Shown here: piece by piece, positions 12,610 to 23,917 of the stretch
Layout of the letters: each line of letters opens with the position of its first letter
Position numbering within the stretch: position 1 is the first letter of the stretch
DNA from: Labyrinthula sp. Ha
Taxonomy: Eukaryota > Sar > Bigyra > Labyrinthulida > Labyrinthulaceae
Assembly (NCBI GenBank): GCA_015227615.1
Contig: JAALGZ010000028.1
Span: 62,001-126,000 of the forward strand
Direction: 5' to 3'
Length of the DNA stretch: 64,000 nt
The notes under the pieces: model-generated
What the model was told of the DNA's origin: nothing
Database searches by the model: none
The model's input: the letters and a program-made list of their open reading frames with translations, nothing else
Translations under genes and position numbers: made by a program

Positions 12610-13110
12610 TTGTTCTCCCAATTGTAGCCAGCCTTTTCGCAAACCGTTCGTTCGCGCAAATACTTCCATCAGTAGTGCGCCCTCTCCAAGTGCACACTCT
12701 ATCCATTCCTGCACAACCAGCGGCTTCATTACTTCGCCAATACGGTCAGCGAAAATCACCTTTTGTTCCTGAATAGCTTTCATCTCCGAATCTCCTAGCG
12801 CCTCGCACTTTCTGAAGAAATACAGCACTTCATGTGATCGCTGGAATAATCGCCCCAGCGATCCCTTTATTTTTCCTCGCTGCGTCATCTTTATCCACGT
12901 CCATGCGTGAAATATCTCATAACCCGCACCTTCCATAAATCGAAAAACGCATCCCAAATCCTGTTGCGATATCCATATCGCCACGAGGCGCGGTTGTAAT
13001 TCCGTAATTCCAAAGTCCTTGAACCGTTTACTTCCTACTTCTTCTTTGTGTTCATTTACTGACGGGTCAGCCAGTAGCAGATCCACCATCACCAAACCTT
13101 GTACCCCGTT
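12610..13110 (-). other. MT-A70-like methyltransferase domain within the gypsy element
   Basis: The most C-terminal part of the element's coding region matches the family layout from its core motif onwards: a strand reaching an LLADP-type motif, then a hydrophobic strand with IWIS, a GYE...WTWIK block, a small-residue loop, a HEVLYFF strand, a KP pair before a helix, and a closing MEVFAR...GW block. In METTL3, METTL4 and related enzymes these blocks appear in this order (W-KT, E-LL, KP, LELF-R, GW). The family adds N6-methyl groups to adenine in RNA or DNA. Whether this copy could ever methylate cannot be judged from sequence alone. I am fairly sure of the fold and less sure of the function. 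Confidence 0.75.
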
Positions 13111-13689
13111 GCGCCACTCATTGCTATAGGGATCAATATTATACCACATCTTCTCAGGAGGTAATATACAACCCCTCACTGATATCCTATCTTCCTCAAA
13201 GTCTACATCAAGTATTCGCCCCGTTTTTTGAATCATAGTAAACTGTACTTCTCCCTCAAAGGACATCAAGTAGCGCCATTTCGTGCTTTGCTCGATTTCC
13301 TGCGGATGATTCGTTAAGACCATAGGAGTTCGTGTAGGTTCTGCGTGTCGCTCATACCTAACTCGGAACCAACTAACTCCCCACTCTGCTTCTTTCTCTT
13401 CCTCAAATGCCAGTACCATAGTCCTTATAAAGTCGGGGTACTGTTCCAGCTTTTTACAGATGTCTGCTACCTTCCTTACATAATCCGCCGCCTTCTTCCT
13501 CTGTCTACGTAAGTCTTCCGCATACTTTGGCGTAAATTCTTTCGCCACCTCTTCATTCGCGAGCGCCAATGCTTGCTCACAATCCGCAAAGTGTCTAGTA
13601 CATCGAAAGTCGACGCGACTAATCAGCTCGCTTGATTTCCGCGCCTTTTCGATATCCCAACATTCTCCCCCTATTTCTTCAAGATCCAG

Positions 13690-13836
13690 CCGACCCAGTC
13701 GCTGCTGGATATAATAGTTCATCATCGCTTTGGTTTTGTGCGGCGAATACAACTGATATTTATCGTACCGACCCACACCAAACTTCAAGACTAACTTCCT
13801 CAGCTCTTGCTTCTCCTCTTTTGTCCAACCCCTCGC
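13690..13836 (-). other. SANT/Myb-like segment within the gypsy element
   Basis: Downstream of the chromodomain a stretch begins with RGWTKEEKQELRKLV and continues with FGVGRYDKY and a basic, aromatic third helix. This has the tryptophan spacing and three-helix pattern of SANT/Myb domains, which bind histone tails or DNA. A basic helical stretch joins it to the chromodomain. Inference: both could target integration to chromatin. Confidence 0.55.
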
Positions 13837-14013
13837 TGAAGCAAAATGTTTCCACTCGACAAGCGATCGCGTTTCTACCTTGTCTAAATGCCTGCGCCAA
13901 GCGCTAAATCCTGGGACACGCCTTATTACTCTGTTGATTGCGTGGTCCGCCATGATGAGCGCCTGTTTAGCTCTTTTACGCATCTTATCCTGACTCGGGC
14001 GGCGCGTCTTTTT

Positions 14014-14181
14014 GGTTAGGTGCTCGAGTAACGTATTTCGGACATCTTCATACATCGTTTGGACCGATTCCCAGGTGTTCTCCTCCGAGCGGAAGCCTCT
14101 CCATCTGACTTCTATTACATATTCCGCCAATTGTGGATCATACTTGACATCACCGAATTTCGCGACTTTCAAATGTTTAAA
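14014..14181 (-). other. Chromodomain after gypsy integrase
   Basis: The stretch with YVIEVRWRGFRSEENTWES is a standard chromodomain core: a strand, the W-R-G turn, then the E-NTWE block that packs against methylated histone peptides. It follows the integrase C-terminal segment, as in chromoviruses. Confidence 0.85.
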
Positions 14182-17100
14182 ATTTCTGACATATGTTTTT
14201 CTTAGCGCCTCCGACGGAACAAAGCCGCTAGGTTCGTAGAAGTATAATCGGCTTCCGTGTACTTCCATTGCTTTGCCGTCAAATGCCTTAATCTTATAAA
14301 CATTCTTAGATATTGTCTCCGTTATTTGTACTGGGCCCAACCACTCAAGTGCGAACTTGTCGCGCTCTCTGAGGGTTCCTCTTGAGGACAGCAAACACCA
14401 GTCCCCCACATTATATTGAAGGAGCGCTAGGTCCACTGCAGTCTTTTTCCTCTTGTTACTCAACACTTTCTGAAACTCAACATACTTCGCGACTTTCTTC
14501 TCATATTCATCCAAGCGCTTCCTAAACGCCACGCTTAGCTTATACAACACGTCGGCATCAATACTTACCAACATGCTAGCGTCACCTCGGATTCTTCCCA
14601 CCACCGGCGGCACTCCCGCTGGTTCAATATACTGGCGCTCTGGATTTACATATAAAAACAACTCATATGTCGTTGGCGCATTTTTGCGACCAGGTATTTT
14701 CCGTGAAAGTACAGGCAGCTCATTCATTGCACCTTGTATTTTATTTAATATTTTCGGCCACTCATCCTCGTTGAGCCTAAATTCACTAACCAGGCTTTTT
14801 AGAAAATTTAGTACTTTCTTATTTAAAACTTCGACTTCTCCGTTTGCCCAGCTTCAGTAACAAACGGCGAAGCTTTGCGAAAATCGGAGTTCCTTCCTTA
14901 ATGCTGACATTAAAGAATTTGCAAAATGACTCCCACGGTCTGTTACTGGCGTAAAGTCTTTTTCCAACTGATAATTTTTCCCAAATTTATCCAGCGCTTC
15001 TATAACAGCCTGTGTATCCGGTGTTTTCGTATGTGTCAGCTGTGTGAATCTGCTAAAGGCATCCGTTAATACTAGGATATGCCCCATTCAGTTCACATAT
15101 AGAAAGTCTGCGACCAAAGTTTCCCGCGGGCGCCTAGCTCTCGTAACTAGGCTATACGTTGTTTTTATTGCTTTAGGGAGTCTGCGACAATGCACGCAGT
15201 TGTCCCTAAATACGCGTATCAATTCAGCCATCTTTTTCCATGGTGTGTCTCCTCTCAGTGTACGCTCCATGGCCGCGGGAATTCTCCACTCAAATCTAGC
15301 TGGTTCCGCAATATCGGCCTCCAGAGAACCATGCTTGTTCGCTAAATGGATATGAACAAGTTGGCGCTCCAGAAGTGAGGCTGGTAATATAATCTTTCCC
15401 GTCAACTTTTTTACTCTAGAGGTTCTAGTAATCATTTCCTTCTTTTGCGCCTCAATAACTTCTGCTTCGGTTAGCGGCGCCCAGTCACCTTCAAAATACG
15501 GGTCGAATATCGATACCCTATATTTGTCAAGTGTCTTTAGCGACGCATATATATTCTTCTGCATCTGCTGCTTAGGCCTAAGATGGTTGACCCTTACCGT
15601 TATGTTTCTTTTCCGTGTTGTCGTTGCGCGGTCCTCCTCACTGGACGATGAGTAGGTGTCCGTTTCAACGCAGTGTGGTACCTCTGTGTCACTGACGTCC
15701 GACGGAGCTTCACTTGGCCACGTCGCGAAATTTTCCGTCAACTTCTTCCACTCATCCTTAGTATATTCCATTCGTATTTGTCGCTCAACTTTTCTCATCA
15801 GGTCTACCTCACCTTTCGACGGCGGTTTCCTAACAATTCTCCTTACTATGCGCTTCTGCTGCGCTAAAGACGATCACGCGAAATATTTGGCGCTTATATC
15901 CATCTTTAGTCCTTTGACCCATTGAACCTTTTTAAGTTGCAAAAGGTCAGGCGTCCAATCCTCGAAGTCCCTCTTAATCCTAAAGTACAAATCCTCATCG
16001 CCTAGCAGCGATTCATCCCTTAGCGTATATATTGATAGGGCGTCGATAACTGCTTCCTTAAGCCACTCCCTTACTTTAGCGTCAGTTTCTTCCTGTCGCA
16101 TTTTGGAAACCTTCCTTAAGCGCTTATCTGCAAGCGCCAGAACCGGTATTTTCCTTTCCACCTTCTGTGTCCGCATTTTTACCATTCGAACAGTTGTCGC
16201 GTCATTGTCTTCCGTCGGCCCCGCCCATCTCGTAAGCATATCCGCGAAAATATTACTATCACCATCAACGTGATGAATATCAACCAACACATGTTGCAAG
16301 ATCACCATCCATCGTTGCAGGTGGTTAAGATGTCTATGATTAATCTTTGATCTGCCATACAATATTGCCTTTAAATTCAGGTGCTCTGTGTATACCTGTA
16401 CCGCTGTTGGATGAAAAGGCAGCAAGTATGAAAGCTTATTAAACGTCCGGATTATAGGGTATAGTTCCTTGTGACATATACCCCATACAAGTTGACTCAC
16501 GTCAAACTTTCCGCTAAAAAGCATTATAGGATAAACTGTCTTTTTCAACAAATCTTTTCCGCGCTCCTCTTGACGCGCCTGGAATAAAATGGCGCTATGG
16601 TATTTGTTTGGCGCGTTCGTCATCAGAATAAGATCCCTAGTCCAACCCTAAGGTTGCAAGCGCGTCTTTGCGGTGTCTGCCAATCTCTGCTTAAAGCGCT
16701 CAAATGCCGCTTCTAAATTTTCATTCCACAAAATGCGCTTTTCTCCTTCAGCAACTTCTTTTTCTTACTTTTCATTTCCGGATAAAACAACATAATTTTA
16801 TCTCTAAGTTCGGCCATTTCGGGAACTGTCGACGTCAACAATTGCGCCAGGTGTAAGAGTTTTGCTAACGCGTATACATATTCAGGCTTTGGGACAAGTA
16901 AAATTTTTTCATAATACTTCTTAGAAAAATTCCACCCGCCGTTCTGCAGAATCCTCCTACAATACTCCATACTTGTTGTGAATAGTATTGATTTTGTCAG
17001 GATGATTCTAAATTTCCACTCGTGTAAGTTTCGCAATACGTCCTCCAAGATTTTGACGCAGAACTTAAAAATTTTTGCGTGCATCAACGTATCATCAATC

Positions 17101-20100
17101 CACTGAACGATTCCGTTGCCTTCTCTATTATAATTTGCCGCCGCGATATGATTTACCATACGCTGGCGAAAGAATACCGGAGTCGAATGATACTCCAATG
17201 GCGCAAATTGTAATTGGAATACTCCATAGGTTGTCATAAGGTTGAAATACTTTTTAGCGCAGTTCGTAATTGCTAATTGATCAAATCCGCTCACGACGTC
17301 TAAATATCCGTAGAAGCGTGCCGGCGCTGTGTTGACCAGCTGCGTTTCCAGTATAGGAAGTATGTTGACATCCCTGTGCACTACTTTGTTCACTGCAACT
17401 ATATCTAACACCATGCGCCAAGTATTGTTCTTCTTCGGCACAGCGAAGGCTACTGATCCATAGATCGCCTGTCGCACCTTCCTCGCCATTCCTTTCTCAA
17501 CCATTCCGGCTACTTTTTCCTTTACAAATTCCGCCTTTCCTGGAACCAACGGCCGCGGCACTGGCATCTTAAATTCCGCGCCCCGGATGGGTACAACATC
17601 CATTGGCGGTAAAAGGCTAATTCCTATCTTCGATGCGTCCGTTGCAAAAACATGTTCATACTTCAAGCATAATTCCATAAGTTGGTTACGCTGGTTTTCA
17701 TTAGCGTCGCCAGCGACATCCACCATTTTTGTTATTGCTTCCCGTAATTCCGCTTTTTCCGCCTCCGGTTGATAGAGCGAGTTTTCCTCAGGAAGCATTA
17801 GCTGCTCTAAATTATCTTTGTCAACAACATCCTTGTTTTGTTTTAAGTGTACAGTTTCGCCAAAGGGTATACCCTCTGCGTTTCCGTCGCGCAAGCGCCT
17901 ACTAAAATCGATTGACGCTGCTCTGAAGGCTGGAATTTCACTAAGTACTTACATTCTTCCACCACCTAGTTGTCTTAGCATCACTGCCAGGCGTAATCTA
18001 GGTAACCTCAAACCCGTCAGAAAATGCACGTCTTTTGACTTTTGACGCCTTAGCTTCTGCGGGTCCAGGTCTTTTATAAAGATAAAGTATGAACTTACCG
18101 CCAGGTTTTCATCGGCGTCTTCATCCAATATCTTCACAGTTTCAGCTAAAGCATATCCATATTTCGCGAAGGTAAAAATTGAACTAAGTATTAAATTTAA
18201 CTTCACTTCGACTACGGCCAATTGATATACTCCAGAAAGCTGTCCAAGTTCCTCCGACATCAGCGCTCTTACAACTTTGGCGCTATCAGCAAAGCAACTT
18301 CTACAAACTTTCAGGCACGCGGGGCCGCTTTCCGCCCCGCTGCCCACTTCCTATGCGTTCTGATGCGGCATCAATCCTGCTTTTTCCAACGCAGAAGCCC
18401 CGACCAGCAGCTCTCTCCATCTTTTATCATCTACGAGAAACACCTTCATCTTGCGGAAATCGCGCTTCCAAATGCCGCCCACACGCAACTCGAGATCAGC
18501 ATAGCCCACCTTGGTTACACGGAGATCCGTCGTACCATCCGCCAGCGTGATCTTCTCTTTGACATCCTCGATGGAGTCCATCATCCAGGAGTGCTTACAA
18601 AGTGAGGCGACGCTCTCGTCAGCGCCACTGTCGAGGATCGCGTACGAAATGCGATCGCCCGACGCAGTGTGATGAATACTTACCCCATTATTTGCAACTC
18701 TCCTCACCGAAACACTCAGGCGCCTCACAAATCCGCGCTCGTTCTTTTTCTTATCGTATCCTGGCGCTGGTCGCACCAAAAAGGATCTGTGACCTTCGCG
18801 CTCCACTCCTCCACTTCTTCTAAAGGCTCTATTCTCATATGGAGAGCGTCTGGCATCTCTACGCGATGTGTAGTATCCACGGTTCCCGTGCCCTCTACCT
18901 CTTTACGGGCTGCGTAAACGTGGCTTGTGTCGCGGATACTTTTTGCTTCTCCTCCTCACGGACTCATCTGATGAAGTGGAGTACCTTCTATCCTTCTTCT
19001 TCCTTTTTCCTGTTTGCTTCGGAGCGGTTCTTATTACGTCGGAGGTTCTTGGCGCGTCACCCGCTACGCTTGGCGGCGCGATAACAACCTCACAATCCAT
19101 ATTCAGCCTTGCGTCATTGATGGCTTGAATCAGTTTCTTCCATTCCTGCAGCGAATCCGCCAGCTTAGATCCCGGCACCTCTAGCTTCGCTTTAATGCGA
19201 TCATCCTTTAGCCTTAACTGAAGCGGAAGGCGCTTATTTAGGGTCCTCAAGATCTCGAACCTCTGGCTATTTTCTCTAAGCTGGTCCTATTTGATGCATC
19301 CTGTCGCGCTATTCATATAATTATTAAGTCGCTCCAAAAATGCGCCTTCCTGAGGCCATGCGACCTTCTCCATAATTGTGCGGAGTGTGTCTTCCCCTTC
19401 TTAGGCTTCGTGTTCCCTCATGTACTTCCTGAGGTAATCCACAAGCCCTTCCTTCGTTACTCCAGCACGCGAAACACTCTGCTTTAACTCCGGGTTGACA
19501 TGGATCCAAAGATTGGGCTCTCTTTCATTCTCATAGACCTCTAGGTATGCATCGCGCATATCCAGCATAGCCCTAATATCCTTAACCTTCAGTGTGGTCA
19601 GGGTCTTAAAATTTTCGCGCGTATTTTTCCACTGACAGTCGCGTCTGGCATTTTCATCACGGCGCGCTCTAAGTTCCTCAGACCTGGGCAGCTCCTCCGA
19701 GCCATGCGTGTTTCTCGCTAAATTCTGAGCGCTTGCCTCCGTCAGTTTCCCCAACAGTGTCGCCATGCTGTTGAGTCTCGTCTACAAGGTATGCACACTA
19801 CCTTGTGTTGCTGCCGCGATGGATCTAACTTCCACAAAATCAGAGAGCGCTCCCGCCTGTGTCATCTGAGAACCAGGATTTGAAAAACGGCGTTAAGTCC
19901 TTTCAACGACGCTACCCTTATCAAATATTTCTTGTTGATGATCCTGGTTCTTTTACTTCTCGGTGCGGTAAAGCCCCCTTAAATTCTTCACTTCATGTAG
20001 AAGCCTCTTCATCTCTTCCTTGTGTTTCTTCTTTGTCTCGTTGACTGCCATCCTCATTAGCGCCGCACTCTTGTCGCGTAATACGTTCTCCGCCACGTGA

Positions 20101-21540
20101 GCTTGCGCCTTCAACCTGTCGTTCTTATTCGTCAAAGAACTAATGCGGGACTGAAGCCTGCTTTCCTTATCCGTCAACTGATGCTTCGACTGTCTTAACT
20201 TCCGCTTTGGCACCACTAAAGATTTTTCCACCAGCGGGTCCGCTTTCACTACCCATCTAAATAGCTTTACCCGCCTCGACCTCGTCGGGTCCTCTCTTAT
20301 CCCAACGTTCCGTTTTGGCATGTCGCCTTTAAGCACTGCCATCCGTCTATCGGCCATATACTGGATATTGGCGTCAATAACATCTCCGCTCGAGCGGAAA
20401 AACCATGTCGGCGTATTAGTTTCCACCAGTTTGATAGGCGCTTTTTTCCTCATGCTTACTAACTGACCGAACCAAATTTCCTTACTTTCGCGGAAATTCG
20501 ATACCGAGGCTAGCATGTGCGCAACCTTTTCAGTGAGCGGAACGTTATCTACTTCCACCTCTGACAGCGCTATCATCAGTAAAAGCGCAAAAGTAGATGA
20601 CACCATGAATATTCTTCTTTTCCAGCATCTCTGCTACCCTCTCACCTTTCATTTTCTTTTGCGCCTGGCGCAAGTCGTCCTCGCATACCACGTACCTACT
20701 CGGTGTAAGGTAGCGAGGAGTTTTGGTGTAAAACTCGCAATCCCTCTTGGTTAGGCGCTTTTTCCTCGGTTTCTTTGGTGTCGCCTTGCTGCTCCCTACT
20801 TGAGAGAGGCTTACAAGGTCAATTTCAGACACCGATTTCTCTGCCGGCGACCTCTTGCTAGCGCTCTTATTGCCGCGCACAGGCGTCCTAATCGGGGTAG
20901 CCACGAGATGTACTCCTATCGGTCTGATGGACTGAGTCAAGTCCATTACTTCCTCGGTGCGCCTCTGCTTCGCGACCTCGTCGCGCATGGCTACTTTGGT
21001 TTCCATGTGTGTCAGAAGCGCGTCCTCTTCCTGCATGGCCATCTTAGCGTTTACCTCTTTCTCAATTACCACGTCATCTCCGCTCGGCGCATTGTCGGCG
21101 CTTTTCGCCAAATCGCGGCTTTCCGCCAGTTGTAGTATCTCACTTGTGGGTATGCTGGCCCTCCGGTTGTCACATCTCGCTCAGGGCTATCCGGACCCGT
21201 TGCTACCAGGTTGATGTGACGGACCTCCTCGGCCGCGCCATCTTCGCTTGTCGGAACTACGTTCTCTTTTGCGCCGGCGATAGCGACTTCTTCGACATTT
21301 TCACCCGACGCCGAACTCAGCGCTTCATCGGGCTCGACTTCCTCATTCCGACCTTTATCGCTTTCGTCTCCCTCCTTCTCCGAGGAGTTCGACTCAAACA
21401 GCTCAGCATCTTCTTCCTCTCTTCTTCTTGCGTCTTCTTCCTCCTCAAACTTTCTTCTCACCTCCTCCCTCCTTTGTATCCTCTCTTCCCTGGACTCTGT
21501 CATATCACCGTTCAAAATGCTTCTAGCTTTGTAATTACAA

Positions 21541-21837
21541 TAGAACAACACGGAATGTAAAACTCGAATTGTCAAGGGTGCACGTGAACGATGAATGTCT
21601 TATTCGTCTACTTATGGTATATATTCTATGTCTTGAACCACTAGGTAACTCTGGATCGTCTTCTTGCTCTCTTTTATTGATATCTCTTTTTGTTGGTTTT
21701 CTCACTTCTTTTCTTAATTAAATCTTAACATTGGCCTGTCCTGCCATTGTATACACCCAATTATATTATACCATTTATCCAATCATATTTATATAAACTA
21801 AATATGAAATACTACTAAACAGCCTCATATTGATACA
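21541..21837 (-). repeat. Gypsy LTR (5' LTR)
   Basis: This is the 297-base partner of 12227-12523. The internal side begins with the palindrome TTGTAATTACAA on the minus strand; I cannot match it to a tRNA primer site. The outer side runs straight into EXS coding sequence. Confidence 0.92.
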
Positions 21838-22436
21838 CACTGCATCCTAATTTAAGTACAAAAGCACCAAGAAATTTATATAGAGTATTTTGGATAGTTT
21901 GTTTTACTATTTCTACTCTATACACTTATTCTTGGGATATAATTGTTGATTGGGGATTAACAAGAAATCCAAAAATTCAACCAGGAGATGAAAGCTTTCT
22001 TGAATATTGGAAACGAAAGCTAGTATTAAGAAAACAAAGAATGTATCCAACTAAAAAAGTTTATTTAGTTGCTGCTGTTTTAGATTTATTTCTTCGTTTT
22101 TCATGGTGTTTAACAATTATTCCAGAAGTAAGTGAAGTTTTAGGTTTGACAGGAAAAGATCATCGTGGATGGAAAAATATTGTTTTATGGAGTTTAGGTG
22201 GTTTAGAAATATTTAGAAGAACTTATTGGACTCTTCTAAGAGTTGAATTTGAACATTTATATAATTCACAGGGTTATAGAAGAGTTGATTTTATACCTTT
22301 ACACTTTGATTCTGAAGTTTTGAAAAGTAAAAAACTCAAGCAAAGTAAAGCAAATACAAGACAAGCTGTTATACTTGAACTCAGTTTATTTGTTGGTGTA
22401 GTTCTTGCCTTTTCTCTTTATATTTTCTTAAGTTAA
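21838..22436 (+). pseudogene. 3' fragment of an XPR1/SYG1-type EXS-domain phosphate exporter gene
   Basis: An open frame of 198 codons starts inside the window directly at the gypsy LTR (in frame from 21840) and ends at TAA 22434-22436. It shows EXS hallmarks: the YPTKKVYLVAAVLDLFLRFSW helix, then EIFRRTYWTLLRVEFEHLYN, which matches the E-RR--W---R-E-EH signature of XPR1/SYG1/PHO1, and a hydrophobic C-terminal segment. The family exports inorganic phosphate and is controlled by an N-terminal SPX domain; SPX and the first membrane helices are missing here because the LTR takes their place. No in-frame stop occurs in the remaining part, so truncation is recent or the fragment was part of an intact gene until the rearrangement. 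The first ATG is at 22041, but a product starting there would lack most of the transporter. Confidence 0.88.
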
Positions 22437-22474
22437 ATATTCTATAATTAACCATTAAACTGCTGAAATAGTAT

Positions 22475-23038
22475 TTATCTAATAATTAAATTAAAAAGAC
22501 TTTCCAAAAGCATAGCAGTGAAGGAAGCAACTAAAGAAATAGTAAATAGTTCGTTCGAGATTATTGCAGAAGCTAAATCCAGCATACGTTGTCCTTTAGA
22601 AGTTAATCTGTCTTCAATTTCTTCTAATTTTACTTTTAGGAATTCTTGTTGGCAAATATTTGAGTTATTCTTTCCAAGAGTTTTAATACTATTTTTTATT
22701 AAACAGAGGAGTTTTTCTTCAGAATCTTTTCTACCTTCTTATTGTGACAGAACTTGTTGAATCTCATTTTGGCTTTTTCTTAGCTCTTCCAAAACTTTCT
22801 TTGCTTTGAGAAACTTAGGTTCAATCATTTCATTCTTATTAAGTTTATTTTCTTCTCTAAGTTATTCTTTTTTTCTCGTTTCCTGTGTATTTTCTCTCAC
22901 GTCAGTAAACGAAGAATCCAAATCACTCCATTCTGACGATGCATAACTAGAGGTTGGCTCAACATTTTCCACACCATTTTTATCATGCATAATTAAGTAA
23001 TTATTATCAAACTCTTTGGAATAAACTAGACATTTCAT
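22475..23038 (-). pseudogene. Broken host gene: coiled-coil protein with C-terminal membrane anchor
   Basis: Read on the minus strand from the ATG at 23038, one frame runs 187 codons to TAA at 22475-22477 and is interrupted only twice, by TAA at 22862-22864 and TAA at 22739-22741. About 14 stops would be expected by chance. Both stops lie where Gln would suit the surrounding helix (KKE-stop-LREE and VLSQ-stop-EGR), so single CAA-to-TAA changes are the simplest cause. The product starts with an acidic Ser-rich region, continues with charged coiled-coil repeats (about residues 60-105 and 130-160), and ends with a hydrophobic segment (about 164-187), like a tail-anchored protein. It is tail-to-tail with the EXS gene, 38 bases apart. 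I do not recognise the family. TAA ends other genes here, so a changed genetic code is unlikely. Confidence 0.6.
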
Positions 23039-23917
23039 TCTGTAAACTATCTTTTTCTTTTAATATTGTTTTTATCTTTTTCTTTCCGTGATATTAATAT
23101 CTATTTTATATCCATGATACCCGTCTACTCGAGTCGTTTCGTTTCGTTTACATAGCACACTGTAACGAATCAATACATTCATCGGATTGTTGTAGATTGA
23201 AGTTGCATATAGTTCCTGCTTGTCGTTACCCTAATGGTATATTTTTTAGTTCTTATTCCTATAAAATATTCATAATATTAACAATATCCTTATGTGTACC
23301 CTAAGGTAGAGAAAAAAATATAAAATGAGCTGTAACTTTAAACTCTACTAACAAAGACTGATTTTGTTTCAAAATTGTTATAAAAACTATCTTCTCTTGA
23401 TGAACAGCGCCACGAAGTTCAGTAAAATCTGTCACAAATCATAAAAAAGTGTAGTAAATAGACTATTCATCAATAAAAACAGATTTATAAGTTGATCCTG
23501 CTGAGGTAATAATATCCATGTGAACTAATAATATATAAGAGAACAATTCCAAATATTTATTGTTTATATTTATTCAGCAGGGCATAATATATTAATGATA
23601 GAATAAGCATTATTGGGCGTGTATCTTACTTGCCGTAATATATCTTTTTGATAAAACGGTAAATAAAACCTAAGATCCTTTTCTTTCCGTCAAACTGTTT
23701 TCATTCCCCTACAATGGGAAGCACCTTGGTCGCTGTGTTATTCCTATTTGAATTAACAGTATTTAGAGGAGAAAGGTGTAATTACTTTCTTTATAGAAGT
23801 TTGGTAGCATTTTTAGTTATTTTTCTTAATTTGGCGTCCGAGACATAATAATTTCAAATGAATCCAGTACTATTTGTGGTTGCGCCAGGGATAATTAGCA
23901 TGGCTATAGTATCGTAA
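23039..23917. other. Intergenic region upstream of the broken gene
   Basis: About 0.9 kb of AT-rich DNA with no open frame of note. It must hold the former promoter of the minus-strand broken gene. The motif TTTCTTTCCGT occurs here twice (near 23083 and 23685) and once more near 2241; I cannot say whether it means anything. Confidence 0.4.

Larger units (their letters stand above)
12227..21837 (-). mobile_element. Ty3/gypsy chromovirus with SANT-like and MT-A70-like C-terminal parts, degraded fossil
   Basis: Two 297-base LTRs bound the element. Minus-strand order: gag region with an acidic coiled-coil-rich stretch (about 18.9-21.5 kb); protease (about 18.4-18.8 kb, motif LDSGADES); reverse transcriptase (about 16.7-17.9 kb, QWIDDTL box); RNase H (about 15.9-16.6 kb); integrase with zinc-binding and core parts (about 14.3-15.8 kb); chromodomain (about 14.01-14.18 kb); SANT/Myb-like segment (about 13.69-13.84 kb); MT-A70-like domain (about 12.61-13.11 kb); polypurine tract at 12524-12536. 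Integrase after RNase H, followed by a chromodomain, is the chromovirus order. It is clearly richer in G+C than the host DNA. It is broken, with about ten interruptions. LTR divergence is about 3 percent, but the flanks disagree, so that is not a safe age. Confidence 0.93.

Noticed and set aside
12227-21837. Dating the gypsy insertion from its roughly 3 percent LTR divergence
   Set aside because: The flanks show that the two LTRs may come from different insertions, so their divergence is not a clock for one event.
22739-22864. Reassignment of TAA to Gln in this organism
   Set aside because: The LRR-like, EXS and FYR-GNAT genes end at TAA at sensible places, and long genes lack internal TAA, so decay of one gene is simpler.
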